DNA of 64,000 bases from Micromonospora narathiwatensis (GTDB lineage Bacteria; Actinomycetota; Actinomycetes; Mycobacteriales; Micromonosporaceae), in assembly GCF_900089605.1 (NCBI RefSeq), contig NZ_LT594324.1:2356001-2420000 (forward strand), read 5' to 3'. The position numbers were made by a program, and so were the translations under genes. Shown in pieces: positions 49,532 through 58,216 of this stretch. The notes under the pieces were generated by a model. It was not told the origin of the DNA. It saw only the letters and a program-made list of their open reading frames with translations, and did not search any database. The stretch's first letter is position 1, and the number at the start of each line of letters is the position of its first letter.

Positions 49532-50219
49532 TGCCCGACTCTCCGGTGGGGTTCACCCGGGCCTGCCACAGTTCGGGGAAGAACCGGTGCGCGGTGAGCT
49601 TGGCGAGCATGGTGGCCGGGCTGCCCGGGGTGCCGGCGGGGGCGTGGCCCCCGATCCGCAGGGCAACCTGCAAGTGCCGGACCCGCCACAGCGACACCTG
49701 CTCGTCCCAGTCGAGCATCGCCTCGGCCAGCCGGTGGACCGGGTCGCTCGGGGGCGTTCGCCGTAATCCCTCCGGGCTGATCCCCCGGGCGGCGAGGTGT
49801 TCGCCGAAGGCCCGGCCGAGCTGGCGGCTCGCGGCCTGGACCTGCCGCCAGCCGGGCGATTCGGCCCCGGAGCCGTTGCCCAGCGCCGGCTGCATCTCCT
49901 GGAACGCGGCCGGCGACAGGTGCCGGAACATGTCGAGTTCGTCGGTGATCAGCCGCACCGCGAGGGTCGCCCGGGTCAGCAGCGGCTCGGCCGCGTCCGG
50001 GTCGCCGGCGTCGACCCGGGCCACCGCCTCGACCAGCTCGGCGTGCGCCAGCTTCAGCCACAGTTCGGCGGACTGGTGCACCACCTGAAAGAGGAGTTCG
50101 TCGCGGTGGATCCGTTCCTCCGGACGTCGTTGCAGGTCGAGCAGCGTTTCCGTGCGCATGTAGCGCGCGTAGTCCGTGGTGCCGTTTCCCGGCAGCACGG
50201 CTGAGTGGTCCCGCTTCAC
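49503..50219 (-). CDS. tryptophan 2,3-dioxygenase family protein
   Basis: A 238-residue protein. The TDO words are DYARYMRTETLLDLQRRPEE, ELLFQVVHQSAELWLKLAHA (H48) and SLWRVRHLQVALRIGG (H182, axial heme ligand), plus NGSGAESPGWRQVQ. The usual GTGGSSG near the active site is GTPGSPA here, which could alter substrate choice. It opens the indole ring of tryptophan or an analogue to N-formylkynurenine. The GTG at 50219 was chosen because GGAG lies 8 nt upstream and because the longer frame upstream has no TDO similarity. It is the first gene of the operon. Confidence 0.85.
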   Translation of the reverse strand: MKRDHSAVLPGNGTTDYARYMRTETLLDLQRRPEERIHRDELLFQVVHQSAELWLKLAHAELVEAVARVDAGDPDAAEPLLTRATLAVRLITDELDMFRHLSPAAFQEMQPALGNGSGAESPGWRQVQAASRQLGRAFGEHLAARGISPEGLRRTPPSDPVHRLAEAMLDWDEQVSLWRVRHLQVALRIGGHAPAGTPGSPATMLAKLTAHRFFPELWQARVNPTGESGSDNYHPSRP

Positions 50220-50506
50220 GGAATCGACTCCTTCGATAAGCGTCGGGACAGCGACGAAAGCGACGGTGCCACGGCGCATGACTGCGGAATTATCCAACGA
50301 CGAATGGCAATGTGTCACCCCCCGCTGGAGATTCAGTCGAAGCTGAATGCGGGGAGATTTACTGACTTTCCACAGTGAATTGATCTTCCTGCTAACATAT
50401 GGGCCAAATCAGGCAGAGAGATGCCCCGCCGGGTGCCGGCAGGGCCGGGCGGCCGCGGGCCGACGGTCGCCGTCGGGCGCGACCACGGCCTCAGACGTGC
50501 CGACCG

Positions 50507-51292
50507 TCAGGCAGCCCGGTGGTTGTTGGACCGTCCCACCCGTTGGATGAGGTGCTCCACCCACCGCTGGAACTTGCTGCTGGCCCCGCCGAGCAGGCCG
50601 GTGAGTTCGTCCTCCGTCACGCCGCCCCGGGCGGCCAGCGACTCCACCAGTGTCCGCAGCTTCCGGTGGTCGTCGTCGTCCGAGCCGGCGTCGGGGGCGC
50701 CGGTCCCCAGGTGGCGCTGCACGTCCTGGAGGATCTCCATCATCTGCGGCAGCGTCTCGATGATCTGTGACAGGCCGGCCTCGTGCGGGCTGGACGATCC
50801 GCGCAGCTCCTGCAGGGTGAGGGCGACCGACATCGGGGTGACGATGTCGGCGTCTCGGCCGATCGCGTCGATGGCCCGACCGAGCTGCTCCTTGGCGGTG
50901 TGCACGCTGTCGAGGTCGGTGTGGTCGACCAGGATCGTCCGCATCCCCTGCACGTCGAAGGGGAGCTGCTGGTCCTTCGCCATCAACTGCACGAAGGGTT
51001 TGCGCAGCGCGTGCCGGACCGCCAACTCGTAGAAGACGTTGGCGTTCTGGTCGGTCAGGTCGGCGATGACCAGGTCGTTCTGGATGATGCGGTCCAGCAC
51101 CTGCGAGGTGATCAGGCCCGCGCGCTCGATCTCGTCGCCGCGCACGGCGACGAAACCCCGCTCCTCCACCACCGGCCGGATGACGTGCTTGAGGATCTGG
51201 TCACTGCGTTTGCGGATCTCCGAACCCTCGGGACCGATCGGTGCGATGACGAAACACTCACGACGGGTGGTCCGGTCGTTACCCTCCCCCAT
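50507..51292 (-). CDS. nucleoside deoxyribosyltransferase/TIR-like fold protein
   Basis: A 261-residue protein. CFVIAPIGPEGSEIRKRSDQ is followed by VIRPVVEERGFVAVRGDEIE and NDLVIADLTDQNANVFYELA with E89, the pattern of proteins related to nucleoside 2-deoxyribosyltransferases and TIR-like NAD-processing enzymes. The C-terminal 100 residues are helical and polar. It probably cleaves or senses a nucleotide. The ATG at 51292 lies 6 nt after TACGCT, a -10 box, so the message is likely leaderless; a longer frame upstream is not supported. It stands alone between the TDO operon and the FxSxx locus and is not the usual FxsC. Confidence 0.75.
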   Translation of the reverse strand: MGEGNDRTTRRECFVIAPIGPEGSEIRKRSDQILKHVIRPVVEERGFVAVRGDEIERAGLITSQVLDRIIQNDLVIADLTDQNANVFYELAVRHALRKPFVQLMAKDQQLPFDVQGMRTILVDHTDLDSVHTAKEQLGRAIDAIGRDADIVTPMSVALTLQELRGSSSPHEAGLSQIIETLPQMMEILQDVQRHLGTGAPDAGSDDDDHRKLRTLVESLAARGGVTEDELTGLLGGASSKFQRWVEHLIQRVGRSNNHRAA

Positions 51293-51304
51293 GGACCCAG
51301 CGTA
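51293..51304 (-). promoter_or_regulatory. leaderless promoter of the deoxyribosyltransferase-like gene
   Basis: On the minus strand TACGCT (51304-51299) is a TAnnnT -10 box, followed by 6 nt and then the ATG at 51292. There is no ribosome site, so transcription probably starts at the A of the start codon. Confidence 0.5.
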
Positions 51305-51327
51305 AGGGAGATCGGCCAGAAGCGGTG

Positions 51328-52641
51328 TCACCCGGTGCGTGCCGGTGTCCGCGCCCATCGCCTCCGGTGCGCGTCTAGCAGCCGGCCGGCCTCTGCCGCC
51401 GCCTCCGGCGGGACCGGCTCCCGGGCCCAGCCGCCGAGCACGTCGGCCATGCCGTCGACCAGCCGCCGGCCCACCGGCGTCAGCCGCCGCTGCCCGCCCA
51501 GCACCCGTACGGTGTCACCCGTCGCCCTGGTCCATCGCGCGAATTCGACCTCGGCGCGGTGCCGCTCCGCGCGGTCACCCGCCGCCCGGCGCTCCCGGCG
51601 CCAGAACCCCGCCACGCCCAGATGCGCGTACGCGCCGTGCAGCAGGCCGTCGAGGGGGCGGGGATCGGGGCGCCACGGCGCGTAGAAGAACTCCGGCGGT
51701 CCGGGCTCCACCAGCGCGAACATGTCCGCCAACGCGGCCAGCTTGAGGTGCTGGATCTCGTGGGCGAGCGTGACGGCCGCCGACCGGGAGTCCGGCGGCA
51801 GCGACATGGCCACCGACCCGAAGGCGTGGTGGAAGGTGCCGCTGCGGGTGCCGGCCGGGGGAGGGGCGACCGGCAGCAACGCCCGCAGCGCCGGCGAGAT
51901 CTCCTCGGCGACCGGCCGGTGCCCGTCGACCAGGACTCGCCACGCCCCGTCGAGGCGGTCCCGCCAGCGCCGCGGGTCGGTGACGCCGCCGGCCCGGTGG
52001 CCCGCCCCGCTGGGGACGTGCCGCCACGCCCGGGTGTCCAGCAGCAGGGACAGCGGCAGTCCGTGGTGCGTGAGCCGCAGCCGGGGCACGGGCAGCCACC
52101 GGTGGTCGGCCGACGGACCGGCGCCGATCTCGATCCGCTCGCCGGCACAGCGCACCTCCGCCCGCCCGGCGGCGCACCGGATCCGGGCGCGGGCCGCGTG
52201 CGCCGGGACCGCCACCGTGCCCAGGCCGGGCAGGTCCAGCCGGCCGGGCGTGCCGGCGGCGAGCGGGACGTCGAGGTCCGCGTCGACGCCGGACCGGACG
52301 GCCGCGGCCACCGCCACGGCCGCCAGCAGCCCGGGGTACGCCGACCGGTCGCCCCGGCGCAGCAGCGACGCGGTGCCGAACGCCCACGCGGCGACCGGCG
52401 GATGCCCGAGCGCCGCCGCCCGCTCGTCGGGGCGCAGGCTCGCCAGGACCTGGTACGCCGCCTCGACCGCCGCCCGGTCCGGATGGCCCGTCTCCCGCGC
52501 CAGCAGCACCAGCGTCCGTACCAGCAGCAGGGTCTTGCTGCGCTGCGCCGACGCCAACCGTGCGACGGCGTCGGGCCCGCCCCGGCCGGCGGCGAGCTCG
52601 TCGAGGACCGACCCCGGCAGCAGGTGTACGGGCGGGTTCAC
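51328..52641 (-). CDS. HExxH-motif protein of the FxSxx RiPP locus
   Basis: A 437-residue protein beginning VNPPVHLLPGSVLDELAAGR. It has H294-E-I-Q-H298 (VTLAHEIQHLK), the signature of the HExxH proteins that accompany radical SAM enzymes in FxSxx-type loci. The N-terminal two thirds (LLPGSVLDELAAGRGGPDAV and onwards) are mainly helical and lack a protease-like profile that I can recognise. It could be a metallopeptidase trimming the modified peptide, or an iron-dependent oxygenase using the HExxH residues as metal ligands. GTG 52641 overlaps the stop of the radical SAM gene (GTGA), so the two are made together. Confidence 0.8.
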   Translation of the reverse strand: MNPPVHLLPGSVLDELAAGRGGPDAVARLASAQRSKTLLLVRTLVLLARETGHPDRAAVEAAYQVLASLRPDERAAALGHPPVAAWAFGTASLLRRGDRSAYPGLLAAVAVAAAVRSGVDADLDVPLAAGTPGRLDLPGLGTVAVPAHAARARIRCAAGRAEVRCAGERIEIGAGPSADHRWLPVPRLRLTHHGLPLSLLLDTRAWRHVPSGAGHRAGGVTDPRRWRDRLDGAWRVLVDGHRPVAEEISPALRALLPVAPPPAGTRSGTFHHAFGSVAMSLPPDSRSAAVTLAHEIQHLKLAALADMFALVEPGPPEFFYAPWRPDPRPLDGLLHGAYAHLGVAGFWRRERRAAGDRAERHRAEVEFARWTRATGDTVRVLGGQRRLTPVGRRLVDGMADVLGGWAREPVPPEAAAEAGRLLDAHRRRWARTPARTG

Positions 52642-53837
52642 CGCGACGCCGCCCGCAGCGCCGCCACGTCCCGGCGTACGGTGTGCCGGACGTGGTCGAT
52701 CAGGGCGTACAGGTCGGCGCAGTAGACCGACGGATTGTCGAAGCCGTTGCCGGCGCGGTACCGGTGGGTGCGCAGCCCGCCGCCGCACACCCGGCCCAGC
52801 TCGCAGGCGCGACAGGTCGCGCAGAGCGCGTCCCGGCCGGCCTGCTGCGCCCGTACGGCCGGCAGGTCGAGCGCGGCGTCGAACGGGTCGCGGGCAACGT
52901 GCAGCCCGGTGCGCGCCGCGTCGGCGTGGGCCGCGCCGAGCGTGTCGTCCAGCTCGATGGCGCCGTCGGTCTGCACCACGGCCACCGCGACCGGGCTGGT
53001 GCCCACCCCGGCCAGCCGGGACGTGCCGCCGAGCAACACCTGGATGATCTCGTCGAAGAGGCGGACCCGGACGGGCGGCCCGGGCGTGTGGTACCACTCG
53101 TCGAAGACCGCGATCAGCCACGCCGCGTACGGAGTCTGCCGGGGGTCGGGCGGTCGGCCGGGCGGGGGAGTGCTCCAGGTGCCGTGCGGCAGCAGGAAGT
53201 CGACTGTGGGCGGTCGGTGCGCCAGCAGGGCCCGGTAGGTGGTGACCGGATCGTTGCGCAGGTCGACCGTGCACAACAGACCGTTGAACAGTCGCGGATA
53301 TCCGGTGGTCAGCCGGCGTAGCCCGGCCGTGACCCGGTCGTGGCTGCCCCGTCCGTCGGGGCCGCGTCGGTGCCGGTCGTGGGCGGCCCGGTCACCGTCC
53401 AGGCTGACGCTGACCCCGATCTCGAGGCGGTCGAACAGCCGCAGGAACGGCTCGTCCAGCCGGGTGCCGTTGGTCTGCGCCGTCACCCGTACCGGCACCG
53501 GCGCGGCGGCCTGTCGGATTTCCGTCACGGCCCGTTCGATCCGCGCGGTCCCGGCCAGCAGCGGCTCCCCGCCGTGCAGGATGACGTCCACCCGGTCGAG
53601 CCGGTGCGCCCGGGCGTGCTCGCCGATCCGGTGCGCCGTCTGATCGAGCACCCGTTCGGGCATGGACCGGGGCCGCGAGCGCCAGCGCTGGTCGGCCATG
53701 GTGTAGACGTAGCAGTGGTCGCAGGCCAGGTCGCACCGGCTGTGCAGCTTGACCACGAACTGTCGGAACGCGACGGCGGGCGCGGGGCGGGCCGCCGTGC
53801 CACCGGCCGGCCGGTGGCCGTCCTCGGATCCGGGCAT
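52638..53837 (-). CDS. fxsB: radical SAM/SPASM cyclophane-forming maturase FxsB
   Basis: A 399-residue radical SAM enzyme. The CxxxCxxC cluster motif is C35, C39, C42 (KLHSRCDLACDHCYVYTMAD), followed by ILHGGEPLL and the SPASM-like Cys cluster CATCRACELGRVCGGGLRTH ending VYCADL. In the FxSxx family FxsB links the aromatic ring of Phe to a later residue, giving a three-residue cyclophane. The start at ATG 53837 is favoured by GGAG 6 nt upstream (MPGSEDGHRPAGG); ATGs at 53855 and 53909 are also in frame. It is divergent from the precursor peptide gene and overlaps the HExxH gene by 4 nt. Confidence 0.9.
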   Translation of the reverse strand: MPGSEDGHRPAGGTAARPAPAVAFRQFVVKLHSRCDLACDHCYVYTMADQRWRSRPRSMPERVLDQTAHRIGEHARAHRLDRVDVILHGGEPLLAGTARIERAVTEIRQAAAPVPVRVTAQTNGTRLDEPFLRLFDRLEIGVSVSLDGDRAAHDRHRRGPDGRGSHDRVTAGLRRLTTGYPRLFNGLLCTVDLRNDPVTTYRALLAHRPPTVDFLLPHGTWSTPPPGRPPDPRQTPYAAWLIAVFDEWYHTPGPPVRVRLFDEIIQVLLGGTSRLAGVGTSPVAVAVVQTDGAIELDDTLGAAHADAARTGLHVARDPFDAALDLPAVRAQQAGRDALCATCRACELGRVCGGGLRTHRYRAGNGFDNPSVYCADLYALIDHVRHTVRRDVAALRAASR

Positions 53838-54023
53838 CAGCCGCTCCGCCATCATGTCGGTGGCCGGTCCGGCCGCCGTTCGAAACGTCCAGCATACATT
53901 GACGTGCACCGCTCAGCTGGGCGTCCTCAGGAGATGCGCCAGCCACGCGCGGTCCTGTCCGGACCGACGGGACGGCCGACGGCACGCCCGTCACCGCAGG
54001 CCACCAGGGAGGCGGCCCACCGT

Positions 54024-54029
54024 TATCAT
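54024..54029 (+). promoter_or_regulatory. possible -10 box for the precursor peptide operon
   Basis: TATCAT at 54024-54029 fits the TAnnnT -10 pattern and would start transcription near 54036, about 86 nt before the peptide ATG. It lies in the 284-nt region between the divergent maturase and peptide genes. No -35 box is clear. Confidence 0.3.
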
Positions 54030-54121
54030 GAGCACACGCAGCGGATCTGGCCACCGGTCGATGTCCGGCTTCGTGGCAGGGGCGACCGTGGTGTGGGACG
54101 CAGACAGGCGGTGATCGGGGG

Positions 54122-54304
54122 ATGGACACCGGGGAGGATGTGTTGCGCTCCGATCTGATCGACCTCACCGACCTGGATCCCGCCGCGCTCGACGCGTTGC
54201 CGAGCACGGTTCTCGTGGCGGCGCTGCGCCGGCTGGAACGCCGCAGCGCCGCCCCCGGCGACCAGTACGCGGGCTTCGAGAGCGCCCTCGATGGCGAGGA
54301 CTGA
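54122..54304 (+). CDS. fxsA: FxSxx-type cyclophane RiPP precursor peptide with C-terminal extension
   Basis: A 60-residue peptide: MDTGEDVLRSDLIDLTDLDP then AALDALPSTVLVAALRRLER, a leader of the FxsA type (D-L-x-A-L-x-x-L-P-x-T-V-L-x-x-x-L-R-R), and core AGFESAL at residues 50-56. Known members end exactly in F-x-S-x-x. Here F52-E-S54-A-L56 is followed by DGED before the stop, so the motif is internal by four residues. The gene overlaps the following FxsT frame region closely; the stop codon is 4 nt before the FxsT ATG used here. It is divergent from fxsB, as usual. The start has GATCGGGGG upstream. Confidence 0.8.
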   Translation: MDTGEDVLRSDLIDLTDLDPAALDALPSTVLVAALRRLERRSAAPGDQYAGFESALDGED

Positions 54305-54308
54305 CCCG

Positions 54309-57300
54309 ATGGGCGGCCCGTCCACCCTGGCCGGCGTGCCGCACCACCGTCCCGCGCCCGGCCGGGCCGCCCGGCCCGGCGCCGACGAGACGCCCGGCAC
54401 CTGCACGATCGTGTCCTTCGTGTCACCGACCAACGGCACCGGGCGCAGCAGTGCCGTCGCCAACGTCGCCTGGATCCTCGCCGGGAACGGCAAGCGGGTC
54501 CTCACCGTCGACTGGTGCGCCCGTACGCCCCGGGTCTACGACTACCTCCGCTCCTTCCAGGTGGACGCCGTCCCGGCGGCCGGCGTGCTCGGCGGGGAGC
54601 TCGCCACCCTGATCTGCCCGCATCCGGACGGTCCGTCGCACCGGGCCGCCGCGGTGATCGCCCCGCCCGCGCCCGAGCAGGGCACCCTCTACCGGTACGC
54701 GGTGCCGGGTTCGAGCTTCGGGTTCGACATGGTCGGGGTCGGCGCCGACGCCGAGGAGCGGCCCGAGGGCGACCCGGCGCGGATCCGGCAGCTGCTGCAA
54801 CACGCGCCGTACGACTACGTCCTGATCGACACGCCGGTGGACCTCACCCTGACGGGCATCACCCACACCGCGGTGCTCAGCGACGTCGCGGTGGTCTGCA
54901 TGCCGCCCCGCCGGCAGGCGATGCAGCAGGCCGCCGAGCTGACCGGTCAGCTCCAGCGGCAGGCCACCGGCGGCATCCGGGTGCTCGCCGCGCCGACGCT
55001 GCGCGACGTCAGCCAGCCCTGGTACGGCGAGGACCGCGACTCGGCCCGCCGGGCCTTCGCCCGGCTGCTCGACGGATCCGCCCGCGACGCGGCCCCAGTC
55101 GTGGAGATCGTCGAGGTGCCCCAGCAGTCCTACGACACGTACGACGACGTGCTGGCCGCGCTGGCCGACCAGCCCGGCGACGCGACCAGCCTGCTGGCGG
55201 CGTACGAGCGGATGACGTCCTGGATCAGCGGGGGCGCGGTGGTCGGCGCGGCGGTGGTGCCGGAGCGGATCCGCCGCCGCTACCGGCGGGGCGTGCTGCT
55301 GGAGCGGGCGGAGAGCATCGACGACATCGTCGTGCTCTACGACCCTGTGGACCGGCCGTGGGCCGACTGGATCGGCGGACATCTGCGGCGGGCCGACGTG
55401 CGCGTGCGGCGCCGCGCCGTGCGGCCCGGCGCCCCGGTGGTGGTCGAGGCGGACACCACCGTCCTGGCCGTGCTGTCCCCGAGCGTGCTCCGCGCGGTCG
55501 GCGCCCGGCTCTCCGCCCCGCCCACGGGCGCCGACGGCGACGACGCCGAGGTGCTCGGCGTGCTGACCGGCGGCCGGGACCCGGCGGCGCGGGTCGACCC
55601 GAGCCGGCTCGTCGACCTGCGGACCGCGGACCCGGCCCGGGCGCAGTCGCTGCTGCTGAGCCGGCTCGGTCTGATCGCCCCGGCCCAGCCCGGCGGGGAC
55701 CTGCGGGCGGTCTCGCGCTACCCGGGCGAGACGGATCGCCGGCTGCGGACCAACCTGCCGCCGCGCAATGAATCCTTCGTCGGCCGGGGCGAATACCTGG
55801 AACGGCTGCGCGACCGGCTGACCGACAGCAGCGGCCCGGTGACCCTCACCGGCGGCGCCGGCGTCGGCAAGAGCGAACTCGCCCGCGAGTTCGCCCACCG
55901 GTTCGCCTACGACTACGACCTGGTCTGGTGGATTCCGGCGCAGGACCGGGAGACCGTGCAGACGAGCCTCGGCGAGCTGGCCGACGAGATCAACGCGGTG
56001 GACGGCGCCGGGGCCGCCGAGTCGGCGCTCGCGGCGCTGTCGACGCCCCGCGGCGCCGTCGCCCGGTGGCTGCTGGTCTACGACAACGCCGACGACGGGA
56101 CCGTGCTCTCCACCGACCTGATGCCCCGCGCCGGCGCCGGGCACGTGCTGATCACCTCCCGGGACGACGGGTCCTCCAACCTGCCCGCGCCGCTGGAGGT
56201 CGCGGCGTTCACCGGGGACGAGAGCGTCGCCATGCTGCGGCGGGTGCTCGGGATCAGCACCCACGACGCCCGGTCCATCGCCGTCGCCCTGGAACACCTG
56301 CCGCTGGCCCTACGGCTGGCCACCGCGTGGATCCGCCAGAGCGCGCGAGCGCTGGAACGCGACGGCGTACCCAGCCTCGAGGCGGTGAGCCGCTGTGTCG
56401 CCGAACTGCTGGCCCGGCTGCGCCTGCGCCCCGACGTGGACCCGGCCGAGCGGATCCCCGGATCGCACACCTCCACCGTCGCCCGCGTCCTGGACATCAC
56501 GCTGGCCACCCTCCAGCACACCGACTTCGGGCCCCTGGCGATCCACCTGGCCGAACTCAGCGCGTTCCTCTCACCCGAGGGCATCGGGCTGCCGCTGCTG
56601 CGGTCGGCGTCGATGCTGACCCAGCTCGCCGCCGCGGCCGGCGTCGACCCGCAGGAGTTGCTGCTCACCGCCGGCGAGATCGATCTCGTGCTGACCGTCG
56701 GGGCGCGCTTCGGGTTGTACGACGTCGACTGGGGGCGCGGCGCGGCGCTGCGGATGCACCGGGCCATCCAGGTCCTGCTGCGCGAGGGGATCAGCGAGCC
56801 GCACCGGCGCGAGCGGCACCGCCAGGTCCTGCACGGCCTGGCCGGGTACGCGCCGACGGACCCGGAGGCCGACGACCCCCGCTACGCCGACGTCTTCGAC
56901 GAGCTGCAACGACACCTCGTGCCCTCCGGCGCGCTGGAGGCGGACGACCCGCAGGTGCGGCACTGGGTCGTCAAGCAGCTGCGCTACCTCTACCTGCTCA
57001 ACGACAGCGACGCGTGGCAGTCCGCGTTGCAGCTGGCCGAGCCGGCGTGTGAGCGGTGGCGGACCGCCGGTGGCGTCGACCAGCTCACCATGCGGCTGTT
57101 CGTCCAGGCCGCCAACCTGCACCGGGCGCTGGGCCACTACCAGGACGCCCTGCGCCTCGACGAGGAGGTGCTCAGCGAGCAGCGCCGCCAGCACGGGCTG
57201 CGGCACTTCCGTACCCTGATCGCCGGTCGCGGCCGGGGCGGTGACCTGCGCGGGCTCGGCCGCTTCGAGGACGCCCTGGTCGAGGACCAGGCCACCTTCG

Positions 57301-58205
57301 CCGGCTTCCAGGCGGTGGTCGGCGACGACCACCCCAACACCCGGATGGCGGTCAACAACCTCGCGATCTCCTTCCTGCTCACCGGGGACGCCCGGGAGGC
57401 GCTGCGGCTCGCCCGCCAGGAACGGGACCGGCGGATGACGTTGTTCGGCCCGGAGGATCCGCGGACCTGGCGGGCGTCGTGCCAGGTGGGCACCTTCGAA
57501 CGGGAGGTCGGCGAGTACGACCAGTCGCTGGCCACCCTGCGTGCGGCGCTGGAGCGCGTCCACGAACTCCAGGCCGCCGGCCACCTCGACGAGCTGCGCG
57601 TCAACCGCAGCCTCGCGGTCACCGAGCGCCGCCTCGGCCTCACCATCGCCGCCAAGAAGCGCAGCACCGAGACCTTCCGTGGCTACCGCGACCACCTCGG
57701 CGAGGACCACCCGCTCACCCGCTCCAGCCTGCTCAGCCTGGCGGTGGACTACTACCGCACCGGCGACGCCGCCATCGCCGTCCAGCACGCCATCCGCTGC
57801 CTGCGCGGCTACGAGCGGCAGCTGGAGCCCGGCCACCCGTTCAGCGCGGCCTGCTCGGTCAACCTGGGTCTGTTCCAACGCGGCGCCGGCGAGTACGACC
57901 AGGCCGTCCTCGACGGTGAACGGGGTCTGCGCGCGCTGCGTACCAGGCTCGGCGACGCCCACCCGTGGGCACTGACGGCGGCCACCGCCCAGGCCGGCCA
58001 CCTGGCCGCCCGCGGCGACCTCGACGACGCCGCCCGGATCCAGGAGGAGACGCACCAGACCTGCGTGCACTATCTCGGCCGGCGCCACCCGTGCACCGTC
58101 GACGCCGCGGCGAACCTCGCCGCGATCCGTGCACTGCGCGACGGCAACACCGCCGACGGCCCCTCCGCCTTGACCGACACCGACATCGACGTGCCGCAGA
58201 GCTGA
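54309..58205 (+). CDS. fxsT: FxsT-type multidomain signalling protein (ParA-like, NB-ARC, TPR)
   Basis: A 1298-residue protein of the FxSxx system. The N-terminal 250 residues are MinD/ParA-like (VSFVSPTNGTGRSSAVANVA with a degenerate P-loop, VLTVDWC, YVLIDTPVDLTLTGI). A middle region (320-460) is TIR/SEFIR-like in shape (DDIVVLYDPVDRPWADWIGG). An NB-ARC-like ATPase follows, with Walker A TGGAGVGKSELA near 512-523 and LVYDNADD. From about 880 to 1275 it is built of TPRs (HYQDALRLDEEVLSEQRRQH, RFEDALVEDQATFAGFQAVV). It probably senses or acts with the peptide. ATG 54309 has GAGG 9 nt upstream; ATG 54291, inside the peptide gene, is an alternative. Confidence 0.85.
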   Translation: MGGPSTLAGVPHHRPAPGRAARPGADETPGTCTIVSFVSPTNGTGRSSAVANVAWILAGNGKRVLTVDWCARTPRVYDYLRSFQVDAVPAAGVLGGELATLICPHPDGPSHRAAAVIAPPAPEQGTLYRYAVPGSSFGFDMVGVGADAEERPEGDPARIRQLLQHAPYDYVLIDTPVDLTLTGITHTAVLSDVAVVCMPPRRQAMQQAAELTGQLQRQATGGIRVLAAPTLRDVSQPWYGEDRDSARRAFARLLDGSARDAAPVVEIVEVPQQSYDTYDDVLAALADQPGDATSLLAAYERMTSWISGGAVVGAAVVPERIRRRYRRGVLLERAESIDDIVVLYDPVDRPWADWIGGHLRRADVRVRRRAVRPGAPVVVEADTTVLAVLSPSVLRAVGARLSAPPTGADGDDAEVLGVLTGGRDPAARVDPSRLVDLRTADPARAQSLLLSRLGLIAPAQPGGDLRAVSRYPGETDRRLRTNLPPRNESFVGRGEYLERLRDRLTDSSGPVTLTGGAGVGKSELAREFAHRFAYDYDLVWWIPAQDRETVQTSLGELADEINAVDGAGAAESALAALSTPRGAVARWLLVYDNADDGTVLSTDLMPRAGAGHVLITSRDDGSSNLPAPLEVAAFTGDESVAMLRRVLGISTHDARSIAVALEHLPLALRLATAWIRQSARALERDGVPSLEAVSRCVAELLARLRLRPDVDPAERIPGSHTSTVARVLDITLATLQHTDFGPLAIHLAELSAFLSPEGIGLPLLRSASMLTQLAAAAGVDPQELLLTAGEIDLVLTVGARFGLYDVDWGRGAALRMHRAIQVLLREGISEPHRRERHRQVLHGLAGYAPTDPEADDPRYADVFDELQRHLVPSGALEADDPQVRHWVVKQLRYLYLLNDSDAWQSALQLAEPACERWRTAGGVDQLTMRLFVQAANLHRALGHYQDALRLDEEVLSEQRRQHGLRHFRTLIAGRGRGGDLRGLGRFEDALVEDQATFAGFQAVVGDDHPNTRMAVNNLAISFLLTGDAREALRLARQERDRRMTLFGPEDPRTWRASCQVGTFEREVGEYDQSLATLRAALERVHELQAAGHLDELRVNRSLAVTERRLGLTIAAKKRSTETFRGYRDHLGEDHPLTRSSLLSLAVDYYRTGDAAIAVQHAIRCLRGYERQLEPGHPFSAACSVNLGLFQRGAGEYDQAVLDGERGLRALRTRLGDAHPWALTAATAQAGHLAARGDLDDAARIQEETHQTCVHYLGRRHPCTVDAAANLAAIRALRDGNTADGPSALTDTDIDVPQS

Positions 58206-58216
58206 GGAGTGACGAG

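Noticed and set aside
50507..51292. Assignment of the deoxyribosyltransferase-like protein as FxsC of the RiPP locus
   Set aside because: It has its own leaderless promoter and lacks the FxsC features I know; proximity alone is not enough.
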